64,000 nucleotides of DNA from Leadbetterella sp035299025 (GTDB taxonomy: Bacteria; Bacteroidota; Bacteroidia; Cytophagales; Spirosomataceae): the NCBI GenBank assembly GCA_035299025.1, contig DATGXK010000007.1, positions 310,001 through 374,000 of the forward strand, given 5' to 3'. A program made the translations under genes and the position numbers. Shown in pieces: positions 16,635 to 26,537 of the stretch (within the stretch, counting starts at the first letter, position 1; each line of letters begins with the position of its first letter). The notes under the pieces are model-generated. The model was given only the letters and a program-made list of their open reading frames with translations. It did no database searches and was not told the DNA's origin.

Positions 16635-18227
16635 ATGAGAAAAGTAGATTTTTTAGTCATAGGATCAGGGATAGCCGGTTTGAGCTTTGCAATAAAAGCA
16701 TCTAAAAAGGGGAAAGTTTTGATACTAACCAAAGTAAATGCCGACGAAACCAATACCAAATATGCTCAGGGTGGCATAGCCACTGTGTTTGACCCAAATA
16801 CTGACTCATTTGAAAAACATATATCGGATACCCTCATAGCGGGGGATGGACTCTGCGATAAAAAAATTGTTGAAATTGTAGTGACCGAGGGACCAGATAG
16901 GATAAATGAACTGATAGAATACGGTGCAAATTTTGACAAGGAAGATTCTGGTGAGTATAACCTAACCAGAGAGGGTGGGCATTCAGAAAAAAGAATACTT
17001 CATTATAAAGATATTACGGGTTGGGAAATAGAACGTGCTTTATTAGAACAAGTTAAAGCAAATCCTAACATCGAAATACTCACACATTACTTTGCTGTAG
17101 AAATTATCACCCAGCACCATTTGGGTGAAAAAGTAGAAGACAAAATCGACTGTTATGGTGTATATGCTCTCAACGTAAACTCTGGTGGTGTTGAGACCAT
17201 TTTGGCAAAAAACACTCTGATGGCTACAGGTGGAGCGGGGCATATTTATGCGGCCACCACCAATCCCGTGATAGCCACCGGCGATGGTATAGCCATGGTA
17301 TATAGGGCTGGCGGCAAAGTACGAGATATGGAGATGATGCAGTTTCATCCGACATCGCTTCACAATCCTGGTTCTTTTCCGAGTTTTTTGATTACCGAAG
17401 CCGTTAGAGGCGAGGGTGGGGTGTTAAGAAATAAGGCTGGCAAGGAATTTATGTATGAATACGACGAACGCGGTTCTTTGGCTCCCAGAGACATTGTAGC
17501 GAGGTCTATTGATGCCGAAATGAAGAAAACTGGAGAGGAATTTGTTTATCTTGACATTACACATAAGCCAAAGGAGTTGATTTTAGAACATTTTCCCAAC
17601 ATATATGAGAAATGCTTGAGTTTGGGTATTGATATTTCCAAAAATATGATTCCGGTTACGCCAGCTGCACATTATTTGTGTGGGGGAATAATGGTGGACG
17701 AAAACGGTAGAACAAATATAAGCAATCTTTTTGCCTGTGGTGAGTGCTCTTCTACAGGTTTGCATGGAGCTAACCGTCTGGCTTCCAATTCGTTGCTTGA
17801 AGCGGCGGTGTTTGGACATAGAATATCGCTGGTGGCCTTAAATGAATTGGATCATGTGGAGTTCAATGAAAAAGTGCCAGATTGGAACGAGTTTGGTACC
17901 GTACAGTCTAATGAAGAAATTTTGGTGTCTCATAATACCAGAGAATTACAAAGAATGATGTCGGATTATGTGGGGATTGTTCGAACTGATTTTAGACTTG
18001 AAAGAGCTCTTACCCGTTTGAATATGCTTAAAGAAGAAACAGAAGAGTTTTATAGAAAAACCAAGCTTTCTGTCAAACTATGCGAGCTCAGAAATTTGAT
18101 TCTTTGTGCCCAAATGGTGATACATTCTGCTCAAAAGCGTAAAGAGTCTAGGGGGCTGCATTATAATACCGATTATCCTTATAAACTGGGCGGAGAACCG
18201 CAAAATATGGTTATTTCTAGGGTTTAG
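16635..18227 (+). CDS. nadB: L-aspartate oxidase
   Basis: FAD enzyme oxidising L-aspartate to iminoaspartate, first step of NAD synthesis. 530 residues. FAD-binding motif VIGSGIAGLSFAIKA at the N-terminus, YAQGGIATVF, the active-site region EGGHSEKRILHYKD, MMQFHPTSLH, and the C-terminal flavoprotein helical domain ending in HYNTDYP. nadA and nadC are not adjacent. Confidence 0.95.
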   Translation: MRKVDFLVIGSGIAGLSFAIKASKKGKVLILTKVNADETNTKYAQGGIATVFDPNTDSFEKHISDTLIAGDGLCDKKIVEIVVTEGPDRINELIEYGANFDKEDSGEYNLTREGGHSEKRILHYKDITGWEIERALLEQVKANPNIEILTHYFAVEIITQHHLGEKVEDKIDCYGVYALNVNSGGVETILAKNTLMATGGAGHIYAATTNPVIATGDGIAMVYRAGGKVRDMEMMQFHPTSLHNPGSFPSFLITEAVRGEGGVLRNKAGKEFMYEYDERGSLAPRDIVARSIDAEMKKTGEEFVYLDITHKPKELILEHFPNIYEKCLSLGIDISKNMIPVTPAAHYLCGGIMVDENGRTNISNLFACGECSSTGLHGANRLASNSLLEAAVFGHRISLVALNELDHVEFNEKVPDWNEFGTVQSNEEILVSHNTRELQRMMSDYVGIVRTDFRLERALTRLNMLKEETEEFYRKTKLSVKLCELRNLILCAQMVIHSAQKRKESRGLHYNTDYPYKLGGEPQNMVISRV

Positions 18228-18314
18228 GAAGCTTTTTTGGCTTAAAAATTAGAAAAAATCAAATTTTTTTTTCAAATTTGGCACAATAGCCTCATTAACA
18301 TAAAATAACACCCA

Positions 18315-18536
18315 ATGAATAAGTTTAAATATATACTGGAAAACAATCTTTTTGGGGTTTGTACTAAGATAGGTGAAAAGTTGAATTTTTCAGCGAAAAG
18401 TATTAGAATGTACTTCATTTACGCTTCTTTTTTTACCTTAGGTTCACCCGTAATTATTTACTTAATTTTGGCTTTTTGGATGGAAATGAAAAACCAATTT
18501 AGAAGAAGTAAACAGTCGAGCATCTGGGAGATTTAA
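18315..18536 (+). CDS. PspC-domain membrane protein
   Basis: 73 residues with the short PspC pattern: FGVCTKIGEKLNFSAKSIRMYFIY, followed by one hydrophobic helix (FFTLGSPVIIYLILAFWMEM) and a basic tail. PspC-like proteins sit in the inner membrane and are linked to envelope stress; this one is a minimal single-domain form without a regulator nearby. Its stop codon shares the TTAA with the stop of the convergent nuoD gene. Confidence 0.75.
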   Translation: MNKFKYILENNLFGVCTKIGEKLNFSAKSIRMYFIYASFFTLGSPVIIYLILAFWMEMKNQFRRSKQSSIWEI

Positions 18537-19747
18537 CGGTCTACTTCACCCATCACAAAATCCAGAGAACCGATTATAGCCACAAGGTCAGCAATCATCC
18601 AGCCTTTCGATATTTCAGGTAAAACCGAGAGGTTGTTGAATGAACACGCCCTACATTTTACCCTGGTTGGTACATCGGTTTTGCCATTTGTTCTGAAGAA
18701 AAAGCCCAATTCGCCTTTCGGATTTTCGGCTCGGGCATAGAAATCCATTTCCACTGGTCTTATTTTTTTAGGTACAAAAGCCTGAGGGTCAAAGTCTCTG
18801 GTACGTTTGTGGTCTCTGGTGAGTTTTTCTAGGCATTGTTCAATAATTCGGATAGATTCCCAACATTCCATCAATCGCACATAGTTTCTATCCCAACAAT
18901 CACCCGTTTTACCCATTTTTCCTTCACCAATCGGAATATCAAACTCAATCTCGGGATAAACAGAATAGGCATCTACCCTTCTAAGATCATATTTTAATCC
19001 AGAGCCTCTCAAAACAGGACCGGTGCAACCATAATTAATGGCCAAATCCATCGGTAAAACGCCGACATTGGCGGTACGATTAATAAATATATGGTTGTCT
19101 ATAATTATCTGTTTGAGCTCTTCGAGTTTGGGTTTTACATAATTTACAAACTCAAGGCATTTTTCCTCAAATCCGAGGGGTAAATCATAGAACAATCCGC
19201 CCACCCAAATATAATTATATAGCATTCGTGCTCCAGAAACCCATTCTAGTAGTCTTTGAATAGATTCTCTGTCGCGTATCAGCCATAAAAAAGGTGTTTG
19301 AGCACCAATATCTAATGCATAGGTGCCGATTGCTATAAAATGTGAAGCAATCCTGTTGAGTTCTGCCACTAAAACTCTGATATATTCTATTCTTTTCGGA
19401 AGGGTATTTTCTATGCCTAGCATTTTCTCGACGCCCATTACATAAGCATGCTCTGAGTTCATGGCTGCTACATAATCCAGTCTGTCAACAAACGGTATGA
19501 TTTGGTTAAAAGGCAAAGACTCGGCGTGTTTTTCAAAACAACGATGCAAATAGCCCAAATGTGGCACCACTTCTTTGATGAGTTCACCGTCTGTCACTAC
19601 CTCAATTCTAAGTACACCGTGTGTAGAAGGGTGCTGTGGCCCAAGGTTGATGAGCATTTCTTCCGATGCAAGATTTTCATAATTAAATTTTGTCGGTTCA
19701 GATTCACTAAGGTTTTCCCTTCTATATTTGTATTGAATTTTTTGCAT
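18533..19747 (-). CDS. nuoD: NADH-quinone oxidoreductase subunit D, stand-alone gene
   Basis: 49-kDa quinone-binding subunit of respiratory complex I. 404 residues, normal length. Conserved LGPQHPSTHGVLR (quinone-site His), HLGYLHRCFEKHAE, DRLDYVAAMNSEHAY, and the C-terminal YARAENPKGELGFFF and FNNLSVLPEISKG. No nuoC, nuoE or other nuo genes are visible on either side, so it lies apart from the rest of the complex I genes or belongs to a split set. Confidence 0.95.
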   Translation of the reverse strand: MQKIQYKYRRENLSESEPTKFNYENLASEEMLINLGPQHPSTHGVLRIEVVTDGELIKEVVPHLGYLHRCFEKHAESLPFNQIIPFVDRLDYVAAMNSEHAYVMGVEKMLGIENTLPKRIEYIRVLVAELNRIASHFIAIGTYALDIGAQTPFLWLIRDRESIQRLLEWVSGARMLYNYIWVGGLFYDLPLGFEEKCLEFVNYVKPKLEELKQIIIDNHIFINRTANVGVLPMDLAINYGCTGPVLRGSGLKYDLRRVDAYSVYPEIEFDIPIGEGKMGKTGDCWDRNYVRLMECWESIRIIEQCLEKLTRDHKRTRDFDPQAFVPKKIRPVEMDFYARAENPKGELGFFFRTNGKTDVPTRVKCRACSFNNLSVLPEISKGWMIADLVAIIGSLDFVMGEVDR

Positions 19748-19764
19748 CGAAATTTTTTCTGGTT

Positions 19765-19794
19765 CAAAAATAAAAACAAAAATCTAGATTCAAG
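19765..19794 (-). promoter_or_regulatory. Promoter of nuoD
   Basis: Minus strand: CTTG, 18-base spacer, TATTTTTG. The -7 element fully matches the Bacteroidota consensus, and the -33 has TTG. It lies 18 bases before the nuoD start. Confidence 0.55.
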
Positions 19795-19800
19795 TTTAAA

Positions 19801-20364
19801 ATGCACGAAATCGAACCTTTTTATAATTGGCAAAAATATTATTTGCCTTATGAAGATGCTAAAAGTCCGTTTTTTGAGAAACCCGAAATCAATCAATATA
19901 GAAACACCGTTTACAGTTATTATCTGCATCCTGACTGGGACGAAATAGGCTCAGAAACCCTGTATTTGAAAGTTTTAATGGCCAATTATTCATTGAAATA
20001 CGCTGTGATTGAGCTCATTGGCGAATGGAACGATACTTTGCACAACGACGTAATGTATCTCAAAAGGAACATTGTAGATGTGTTTCTAAAACAAGGAATT
20101 AAGCATTTCGTCTTGATTGGTGAAAATCTTTTTCAGTTTCATGGTGGCGAAGACGATTATTACGAGGAATGGTTTGAGGATGTAGAAGATGGCTGGATTG
20201 TAGCCGTTAATTTCCGAGATTTTATACTTACCGAATTTTCAAGATTTCACCTAGATTATTATATCAATTATGGAGGTACTTTGCAGATTGAAAATTGGCG
20301 AACGCTCAAGCCCGACCAGCTTTTTTCCTTGGTTCAGACATTAATTCAGCGTAGATTGACCTAA
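19801..20364 (+). CDS. Uncharacterised conserved-looking protein
   Basis: 187 residues, acidic and rich in Tyr, Trp and Phe (FYNWQKYYLPYEDA, YYEEWFEDVEDGW). No signal peptide or membrane helix. Alternation of beta-strand and helix (FVLIGENLFQF, GWIVAVNFRDFIL) suggests a compact alpha/beta fold. I do not recognise the family. Divergent from nuoD and followed after about 70 bases by a serine acetyltransferase gene. Confidence 0.6.
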   Translation: MHEIEPFYNWQKYYLPYEDAKSPFFEKPEINQYRNTVYSYYLHPDWDEIGSETLYLKVLMANYSLKYAVIELIGEWNDTLHNDVMYLKRNIVDVFLKQGIKHFVLIGENLFQFHGGEDDYYEEWFEDVEDGWIVAVNFRDFILTEFSRFHLDYYINYGGTLQIENWRTLKPDQLFSLVQTLIQRRLT

Positions 20365-20435
20365 TGGTAAGCTTTTTGCGTTATTAGATTTGAACCAGCC
20401 AAGCCTGTTGCTTGTTAGCATAAAAAACAATTTTC

Positions 20436-21245
20436 ATGGATCAGTCTTTTTTAAAACACATTTACGAGAAACACCAGAATACCGAAGCGGTGCCTTCTAC
20501 CAAAGATATTTCTTCTTGGGCGATAAAAGTGATTCGATTGCTCTATCCCGAGCAAGCCAAGGAGTTTTTTAGAAGTGTGGACGAAATCGAGGGGGAGTTT
20601 TGGAACCTAGGAAACGAGTTAAAGCATCTTTTGGAAACCACTGATCAATGCAAAGATTGTGATATAAGTAAAAAAGTAAATGTATTTAACGAATCCATTC
20701 CCGAGCTTTTTAGGCTGTTAAATACCGATGTCGATGCAATCTTAGAAGGTGATCCAGCCGCCAAAAGTAAGTTCGAAATCGTAAGAGCTTATCCTGGTTT
20801 TTATGCTATTTCAATCTATCGTTTAGCAAATTTACTTCATAAATTGGAGGTAAATCTGATTCCAAGAATCCTTACCGAATTCGCACACTCACGTACAGGA
20901 ATTGACATACATCCTGGTGCCGAAATTGGTGAATACTTCTTCATTGACCACGGTACGGGTGTTGTAATCGGCGAAACTTGTATCATAGGAAACCACGTAA
21001 AAATATACCAAGGAGTTACTTTAGGGGCCTTGAGTGTCGATAAAGCACTGGCTAATACCAAACGTCATCCGACTGTAAACGATAATGTGGTGATATATTC
21101 TGGAGCGACTATTCTAGGAGGAAATACCATAATTGGCGAGAATAGTGTTATTGGCGGTAATGTTTGGTTAACCAAATCCGTGCCTGCCAATTCTACGGTT
21201 TACCACAAACCCGAAATCAAAGTAGTAGAGAACGAAGCGGTATAA
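20436..21245 (+). CDS. cysE: Serine O-acetyltransferase (EpsC/CysE type)
   Basis: Acetyl-CoA-dependent acetylation of serine, the first committed step of cysteine synthesis. 269 residues: a helical N-terminal domain (about 1-150) with a Cys pair CKDCD, then a left-handed beta-helix of hexapeptide repeats with HPGAEIGEYFFIDHGTGVV, IGETCIIGNHVKIYQGVTLG and a C-terminal GGNTIIGENSVIGGNVW. The catalytic His and Asp lie in the FIDHGTG segment. The methyltransferase starts two bases later. Confidence 0.92.
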   Translation: MDQSFLKHIYEKHQNTEAVPSTKDISSWAIKVIRLLYPEQAKEFFRSVDEIEGEFWNLGNELKHLLETTDQCKDCDISKKVNVFNESIPELFRLLNTDVDAILEGDPAAKSKFEIVRAYPGFYAISIYRLANLLHKLEVNLIPRILTEFAHSRTGIDIHPGAEIGEYFFIDHGTGVVIGETCIIGNHVKIYQGVTLGALSVDKALANTKRHPTVNDNVVIYSGATILGGNTIIGENSVIGGNVWLTKSVPANSTVYHKPEIKVVENEAV

Positions 21246-21247
21246 AT

Positions 21248-22018
21248 ATGCTCATCAATAGCGAGGAATACCGTGCAATGTTTGAGGTGGAAGAAAACCT
21301 CTGGTGGTATAAAATTCTTCATGAAAAAGTAATTTCAGAGATTAATTCTTTTGCAAATGGAAACAAGCAAATCACGATTTTGGATGCAGGTTGTGGAACT
21401 GGTGGTTTACTTTTAAAACTGCAAAGTTTTGGTTATCAAAACATTCAAGGTTTTGATTTTAATGACGATGCTGTAGCATTTTCAAAAAGCCGTGGTCTGA
21501 ACGTTCAAAAATTGGACATCACGAATCTTCAAGGAGTTTTTGAAAAAGAAAGTTTTGATGTAATTGTTTCCGATGATGTGTTTTATCAATTTGAGGATGA
21601 AGTTATCGGAAAAACGATTTCTTCTATAGTCCATATTTTAAAACCGAATGGCGTTTTTATAACCAATAACAATGCTTTCGAGATTTTCAGAGGTACCCAC
21701 GATATAGCAGTAGGAAGTAAAAAACGTTTTGTTTTGAAAGATTTCAAAGCTTATTTGTCCAAAATAGAAGCTGTTTCAATTTCAAAACACCATTATTGGT
21801 CCTTATTTCTTTCTCCTTTAATTTTGGTGGTTCGTTTGGTACAAAAACTCAAATTGAAATTCAATTTGGTTGATTTAAAAAACATAAAATCAGACGTAGA
21901 AATGCCCTCTGAGTTTATGAACAACTTGTTTTACACTATTTGTAAATTCGAAAGTAAAATCCTTAAAAAATCACCTTTCGGAAGTTCTCAGTTTTTGGTC
22001 ATAAAAAAAGAAAAATGA
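21248..22018 (+). CDS. Class I SAM-dependent methyltransferase
   Basis: 256 residues from the ATG at 21248, two bases after cysE. SAM-binding motif I ILDAGCGTGGLLLKL, motif II acid in IQGFDFNDDAV, and FDVIVSDDVFYQFEDE as motif IV; post-motif LKPNGVFITNNNAFEIF. The C-terminal third has a hydrophobic stretch (LFLSPLILVVRLV) that may dock to membrane or lipid substrate, as in polysaccharide or quinone methyltransferases. Substrate unknown. Confidence 0.82.
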   Translation: MLINSEEYRAMFEVEENLWWYKILHEKVISEINSFANGNKQITILDAGCGTGGLLLKLQSFGYQNIQGFDFNDDAVAFSKSRGLNVQKLDITNLQGVFEKESFDVIVSDDVFYQFEDEVIGKTISSIVHILKPNGVFITNNNAFEIFRGTHDIAVGSKKRFVLKDFKAYLSKIEAVSISKHHYWSLFLSPLILVVRLVQKLKLKFNLVDLKNIKSDVEMPSEFMNNLFYTICKFESKILKKSPFGSSQFLVIKKEK

Positions 22019-22080
22019 CGATTTTCGGGTGATTTTAGCCCATAGCTTCCTATTTTTGCATCCCAATTTAATTTTTGTTT

Positions 22081-23574
22081 ATGAGTGTTAGAGTAAGATT
22101 TGCTCCAAGTCCCACAGGGCCTTTACATATTGGTGGTGTTCGAACTGCCCTTTACAACTATCTTTTTGCCAAAAAAATGGGTGGAACCATGATTTTGAGA
22201 ATAGAAGATACGGACCAAACCCGTTTTGTAGAAGGTGCTGAAGAGTATATCCAAGAGGCTTTGGCATGGGTAGGTATAAAGATAGATGAAGGCGTTCAAC
22301 AAGGCGGAGCATTTGGACCTTACAAACAGTCAGAAAGAAAAGAGATTTATGGCAAATATGCTCAGCAATTGGTAGATGCAGGCAAAGCCTACTATGCCTT
22401 TGATACCTCGGAAGAATTGGATGAGTTGAGAAAAACTTTGGAAGAAGCCAAAGTAGATAATATCTCTTACAATGCTGTTACAAGGATGCAAATGAAAAAT
22501 TCATTAACCTTGTCTGCGGATGAAGTTGCGGCCAAATTAAAAAATGGAGAGCCTCATGTCATTCGTTTAAAAGTGCCTTTGAAAGAAGAAATTAGGTTTA
22601 AAGATATCGTAAGGGACTGGGTGGTGGTGCATTCTTCAACCATTGACGACAAGATTCTGATGAAATCTGACGGTATGCCCACGTATCATTTGGCAAACAT
22701 CGTGGATGATCATTTAATGGAAATTACGCACGTTATTCGTGGCGAAGAGTGGTTGCCATCGGCTCCATTACATGTATTGCTTTACAAAGCATTTGGTTGG
22801 ACTCCCCCTGAGTTTGCACACTTGCCTTTGTTGCTGAAGCCAGAAGGAAATGGTAAATTGAGCAAAAGAGACGGTGTTTTGGGAGATTTTCCAGTATTTC
22901 CGTTAGAGTGGAAAGACAAAACTACGGGAGATATTTCAAGAGGATTCAGAGAAGATGGCTATTATGCCGACGCTGTAGTGAATTTCTTGGCGTTTTTGGG
23001 CTGGAATCCTGGCACAGAGCAAGAAATCATGACTTTGGATGAGCTGATTGCAGCTTTTGATATCAACAATATACATAAAGGAGGAGCGAGGTTTGACGTT
23101 AACAAAGCCAAATGGTATAATCAAATGTACCTACGTCAAAAAGACGATGCATTGTTGGCGGGAGAGTTGAACACTACTTTAAATGATCCTTCGCTATCAG
23201 AAAAAATCGTGAAATTGATGAAAGAACGTGTGACTTTCAGCAAAGAAATGATAGCAGAAGTGCCATATTTATTCAACGAAATAAAAGAATACGACCAAGA
23301 AATCGCCCAGAAAAAATGGGATGACATGGCAAAAACTGCAATGCCGGTAGTTGCTAATATATTAGAAAGTGTTGCTGATTTTAATTCGGTTGCCATTCAT
23401 GATGCTCTTTTTGCAGGATTGGAGGCTGAAGGCATAAAACCAGGTAAAATCATGCAAGCCTTGCGTTTGGCCTTAACAGGTGAAGGCAAAGGCCCAGATT
23501 TGATGTTGACCATAGAGATATTGAGCAAAGAAAAGTCAATTGCAAGGATAAATAAGGCATTGGAGGTTCTATAG
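22081..23574 (+). CDS. gltX: Glutamyl-tRNA synthetase
   Basis: Charges tRNA-Glu. 497 residues from ATG 22081 (a TTG six bases earlier is unlikely). Class I signature HIGH-like PTGPLHIGGVRTAL, KMSKS-like KLSKRDG, and the catalytic-domain RIEDTDQTRF and HVIRGEEWLPS. The C-terminal anticodon-binding helical domain is complete. TATTTTTG at 22051-22058 resembles a -7 element. A tRNA-Glu gene is found at 32773-32844. Confidence 0.96.
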   Translation: MSVRVRFAPSPTGPLHIGGVRTALYNYLFAKKMGGTMILRIEDTDQTRFVEGAEEYIQEALAWVGIKIDEGVQQGGAFGPYKQSERKEIYGKYAQQLVDAGKAYYAFDTSEELDELRKTLEEAKVDNISYNAVTRMQMKNSLTLSADEVAAKLKNGEPHVIRLKVPLKEEIRFKDIVRDWVVVHSSTIDDKILMKSDGMPTYHLANIVDDHLMEITHVIRGEEWLPSAPLHVLLYKAFGWTPPEFAHLPLLLKPEGNGKLSKRDGVLGDFPVFPLEWKDKTTGDISRGFREDGYYADAVVNFLAFLGWNPGTEQEIMTLDELIAAFDINNIHKGGARFDVNKAKWYNQMYLRQKDDALLAGELNTTLNDPSLSEKIVKLMKERVTFSKEMIAEVPYLFNEIKEYDQEIAQKKWDDMAKTAMPVVANILESVADFNSVAIHDALFAGLEAEGIKPGKIMQALRLALTGEGKGPDLMLTIEILSKEKSIARINKALEVL

Positions 23575-23598
23575 AAGTAAGAATATTTTGTGTTTTTG

Positions 23599-23633
23599 AA
23601 AGCCTGTTTCAGACTACTGAGAAAGGCTTTTTT
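23599..23633 (+). terminator. Terminator after gltX
   Basis: AAAGCCT / AGGCTTT outer stem with an inner TCAG / CTGA stem, followed by TTTTTTG. Confidence 0.75.
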
Positions 23634-23780
23634 GTTGTACTGGCAACCCGGAAAAAATAAGCACAATTGGTTCATTATATCAGCCAGCACTGTTTGAACA
23701 CAATCAAAATTCTGTTGATTGGAACTCTAATTTTGAAAGGTTAATTCTTACAGAATTTTGAGTGTGTGAGTTTGTGGACG

Positions 23781-23854
23781 GTCGGCCGCAGCCGTGCAGT
23801 TTTTTTTGCTTCGTTTTTTTTCGAAAAAAAATGAAGGCCCAGCCGGCAGGCGAC
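23781..23854. repeat. Large imperfect palindromic element
   Basis: About 74 bases folding on a perfect 18-base core T8-CG-A8 (23814-23831). It is extended by CTTC/GAAG pairs and, outside, by GTCGGCCGC against a CCGGCAGGCGAC arm. The GC-rich arms contrast with the AT-rich surroundings. A short minus-strand frame across it (23704-23901) is judged an accident of the element. Resembles REP/BIME-type dispersed palindromes; copy number cannot be tested here. Confidence 0.5.
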
Positions 23855-24309
23855 ACAAAGTAAATTATGGTGTATTTTAAAAGTTTTAAGAAGCCGCTCA
23901 AATGAACCTTTATGAATGTTTTTTATGATTATAAATTTAGCCGAACTATACTTATTTTTTGAAGAAAATGCTTAGCGGTTTATAATTGTTTAACCAAATG
24001 TCTACACGATGGCTGCAACTTGCTGCATAATTCATACAAATCTAAAGTATGAAAAAATTCAGTATTGCTTCAAAAAAAATAAAGAAAACAATTATGGCCG
24101 CAGTGAATTTACTAAGCCTGATCTCGAAAGAGAATATTATTTTCCTAATTAATATCTTATTGGATATTCTCAAAATAATCTTATGGTGAAATAGTTTTAG
24201 AAGTTAGGAGCATTTTTGAGGTTAGATAATGGTATAAATACTTGTTGCATTCCATAAGTTTTGAAATTCTAATCCCTATTTTTACCCAACATTTATTCAA
24301 TAAAAACTC
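23855..24309. other. Gene-free AT-rich interval
   Basis: About 450 bases without a supported gene between the palindrome and the glycoside-hydrolase-like gene; no RNA gene or strong promoter seen. Confidence 0.5.
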
Positions 24310-26405
24310 ATGCCTACCAAAATTTCCTTGTTGGTTGTATTCTACTTTGTATTCGTTTCAAACATTTTCGCTCAAGACGAATGGTGGAAACGCAACAATC
24401 TTCGGGTAATTCAACTGAATCTGCCAGACTACGAAGCCAAGACCATTCAGCCCAACGAAATAGTAGAGGATTTGCTGAAATATTCGGCCAATACGCTGAT
24501 AATCAATGCTGGCGGCATTATGGCTTTTTATCCCTCAAAATTAGAGAATCATTTCATTAATCCTTACATGCGTCCGGGCGTTTTGGTTGAAATTGTTGAG
24601 AAATGCCACCAAAACAATATAAAAGTAATGGTGAGGTTTGATTTTAGTCGGGCTGATAAGACTATTTTTGATAAGCACCCCGACTGGTTTTACATCTCCC
24701 CAAAGGGCGAACGAATGATCAATACCGATAAATATGTGGTATCTATCAATGCTCCATATATGCAGGAAGAAGCTTTCAAAATCATCATGGAGGTCATCGA
24801 GATGTTTCCGATTGACGGAATATTTCAGAACATGCCAGGTTATCAGACACGCAATCCCTATGAGAATTTGTACCAAGGAATCGACCAAAATGAATATGAC
24901 AAAAAGGCTTTTTATGCTTATTCGGGACTGAACTTGCCTTTGGTTGAGAATAAAGAGGATTCGGTTTTTAGAAAATACGAGGAATTTAAAAAACATACCA
25001 CAGAGGCTTGGCAAGAAAAACTATATCATTTGTAAAGGCTAAAAGCAAAAACATCGCCATTTGTACGTATGCCGAAAAATTTGTGGATATTATTAGGCAT
25101 GAGTCGCAGTCGAATAGCCTTCCTTATTGGCCTTATTCTGCCTCTGACAATGTGGGAAATGCAGCAAATTCCTACCCCGACCACATCATCAGCAATGCCA
25201 GTATTCAGCAGATTTCGTTTCAGAGCCGCTACAATGCCGTAGAGCCAGAGGAGGTGGAAATCAGATTATGGGAAAATATTGCCAACGGTTCAGGCTTAGA
25301 TATGAGTATGATGGGCGATATGAGGGGTTATGAGGATGGGCGGAATTTTGAGGTTTACAAAAAAGTATATGGTTTCCATAAGGCCAATGAGAAGTTTTAT
25401 GGTAAATACCAAAGTCTGGCCAAAATAGCTCTCATTGCTCCGGGAGCATGGCCTTCGGGAAATAAAATGCAAGAATACCGAGGCATTATGCTGATGCTCA
25501 AAGAGGCTCATTTACAGTTTGATATCATAGAAGATACCCAAATAGAGAGACATGCCGAGCGATTAAAAAAATACAAAATTGTAATTTTTCCAGACATAAC
25601 TTATTTGACTGAAAATGCCATAAAATTGCTTCAAAATGTATCCAAAGATGGCGTAAACCTCATTGCCACCAACAACAGTTTTTCTGACAACCCACTAGCT
25701 ATTAAAAGTCTTTTCGGAGCTGAAGTTATCAAAAAAGAGTTGGACGGAACGGGCAATTATCTCAAAATCGACAACGAAAAATTATTTGGCAGACTCAAAG
25801 GCCAGTCGATGATTCATTGGAAGTTTAATTTGGCTCAATATGATTTTGAAAAAACGAATACCAATTATCTCCCAATATTAGCCAAAGGCAGGCCAGGTCC
25901 ACCAGAATTAATTGGTGGTCACGATCCATTGGGTTATTTTGGCATGTCAATGAAAGATTTCGGAACTTCTAAAAATGTAATATTACCCCTGAATCTTGGC
26001 AAATTGTATTATTTGCATGGTTATGAACAGAACAAGAATTTGCTGCTAGATATTATACAATATCTTAACAATCAAGTATTTGATGAACTCAAAACCAATG
26101 CCCATCCACGTGTGGAAATGATTCTGAAGGAATTTAAATACAATGTAGAAAACAATAAAAAAGAGACAGACGGAAAAATCTTGCACCTCATAAATCTCAC
26201 AGGTTTTAGTGGAAATACCTTCTTTGAACCTCTGCCAGTTCATCAAATTCAGGTCTCCATAAAATCAGAAAGAATACCCAAAAAAGCATTTTATCTAACA
26301 AGCAAGAAGCCCATTCCATTCTCGATAAAGAATGGTGAATTAGCCTTTACCGTGGTAAGGCTTGAAAACTACGAGGCAGTAGTTTTTGAGTATAGAGAGG
26401 AGTAA
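24310..26405 (+). pseudogene. Exported glycoside-hydrolase-like protein, interrupted by a -1 frameshift
   Basis: Two overlapping frames form one gene of about 698 codons. The first (24310-25035) has a signal peptide (LLVVFYFVFVSNIFAQ) and a TIM-barrel N-terminus with ANTLIINAGGIMAFYPSKL and CHQNNIKVMVRFDFSR, the pattern of the hypothetical glycosyl hydrolase family GHL6. The second (from about 25016 to 26405) continues the barrel (PYWPYSASDNVGN), then a beta-galactosidase-trimerisation-like domain (IALIAPGAWPSG, VIFPDITYLTENAIKLL) and a C-terminal beta domain. The frame changes at an A5 run (25016-25020); one more A would restore the frame. Either a real disabling mutation or a base-calling error. 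No sorting domain seen. Confidence 0.75.
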
Positions 26406-26446
26406 TTAGGCTATTTAAGCAATATTATTTTTTTGCTTTGAAAGTT

Positions 26447-26476
26447 TTTGAAAATAGTTTTATAAATTTAGATTTG
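26447..26476 (+). promoter_or_regulatory. Promoter of the serine hydrolase gene
   Basis: TTTG, 18-base spacer, TAGATTTG: both Bacteroidota elements match. Predicted start of transcription about 55 bases before the ATG at 26538. Confidence 0.65.
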
Positions 26477-26537
26477 AAAAGTTCAATGTAGAGGTATTGT
26501 AAATTAAAATTGAAGCACCATTCAGTCTTTTTAAAGC

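Noticed and set aside
23704..23901. 65-codon minus-strand gene
   Set aside because: The frame runs across the palindromic element and its sequence follows from the palindrome, not from a protein.
25008..25035. Programmed -1 frameshift in the glycoside hydrolase gene
   Set aside because: The codons at the junction do not form a slippery heptamer and no stimulatory structure is apparent; a mutation or sequencing error is simpler.
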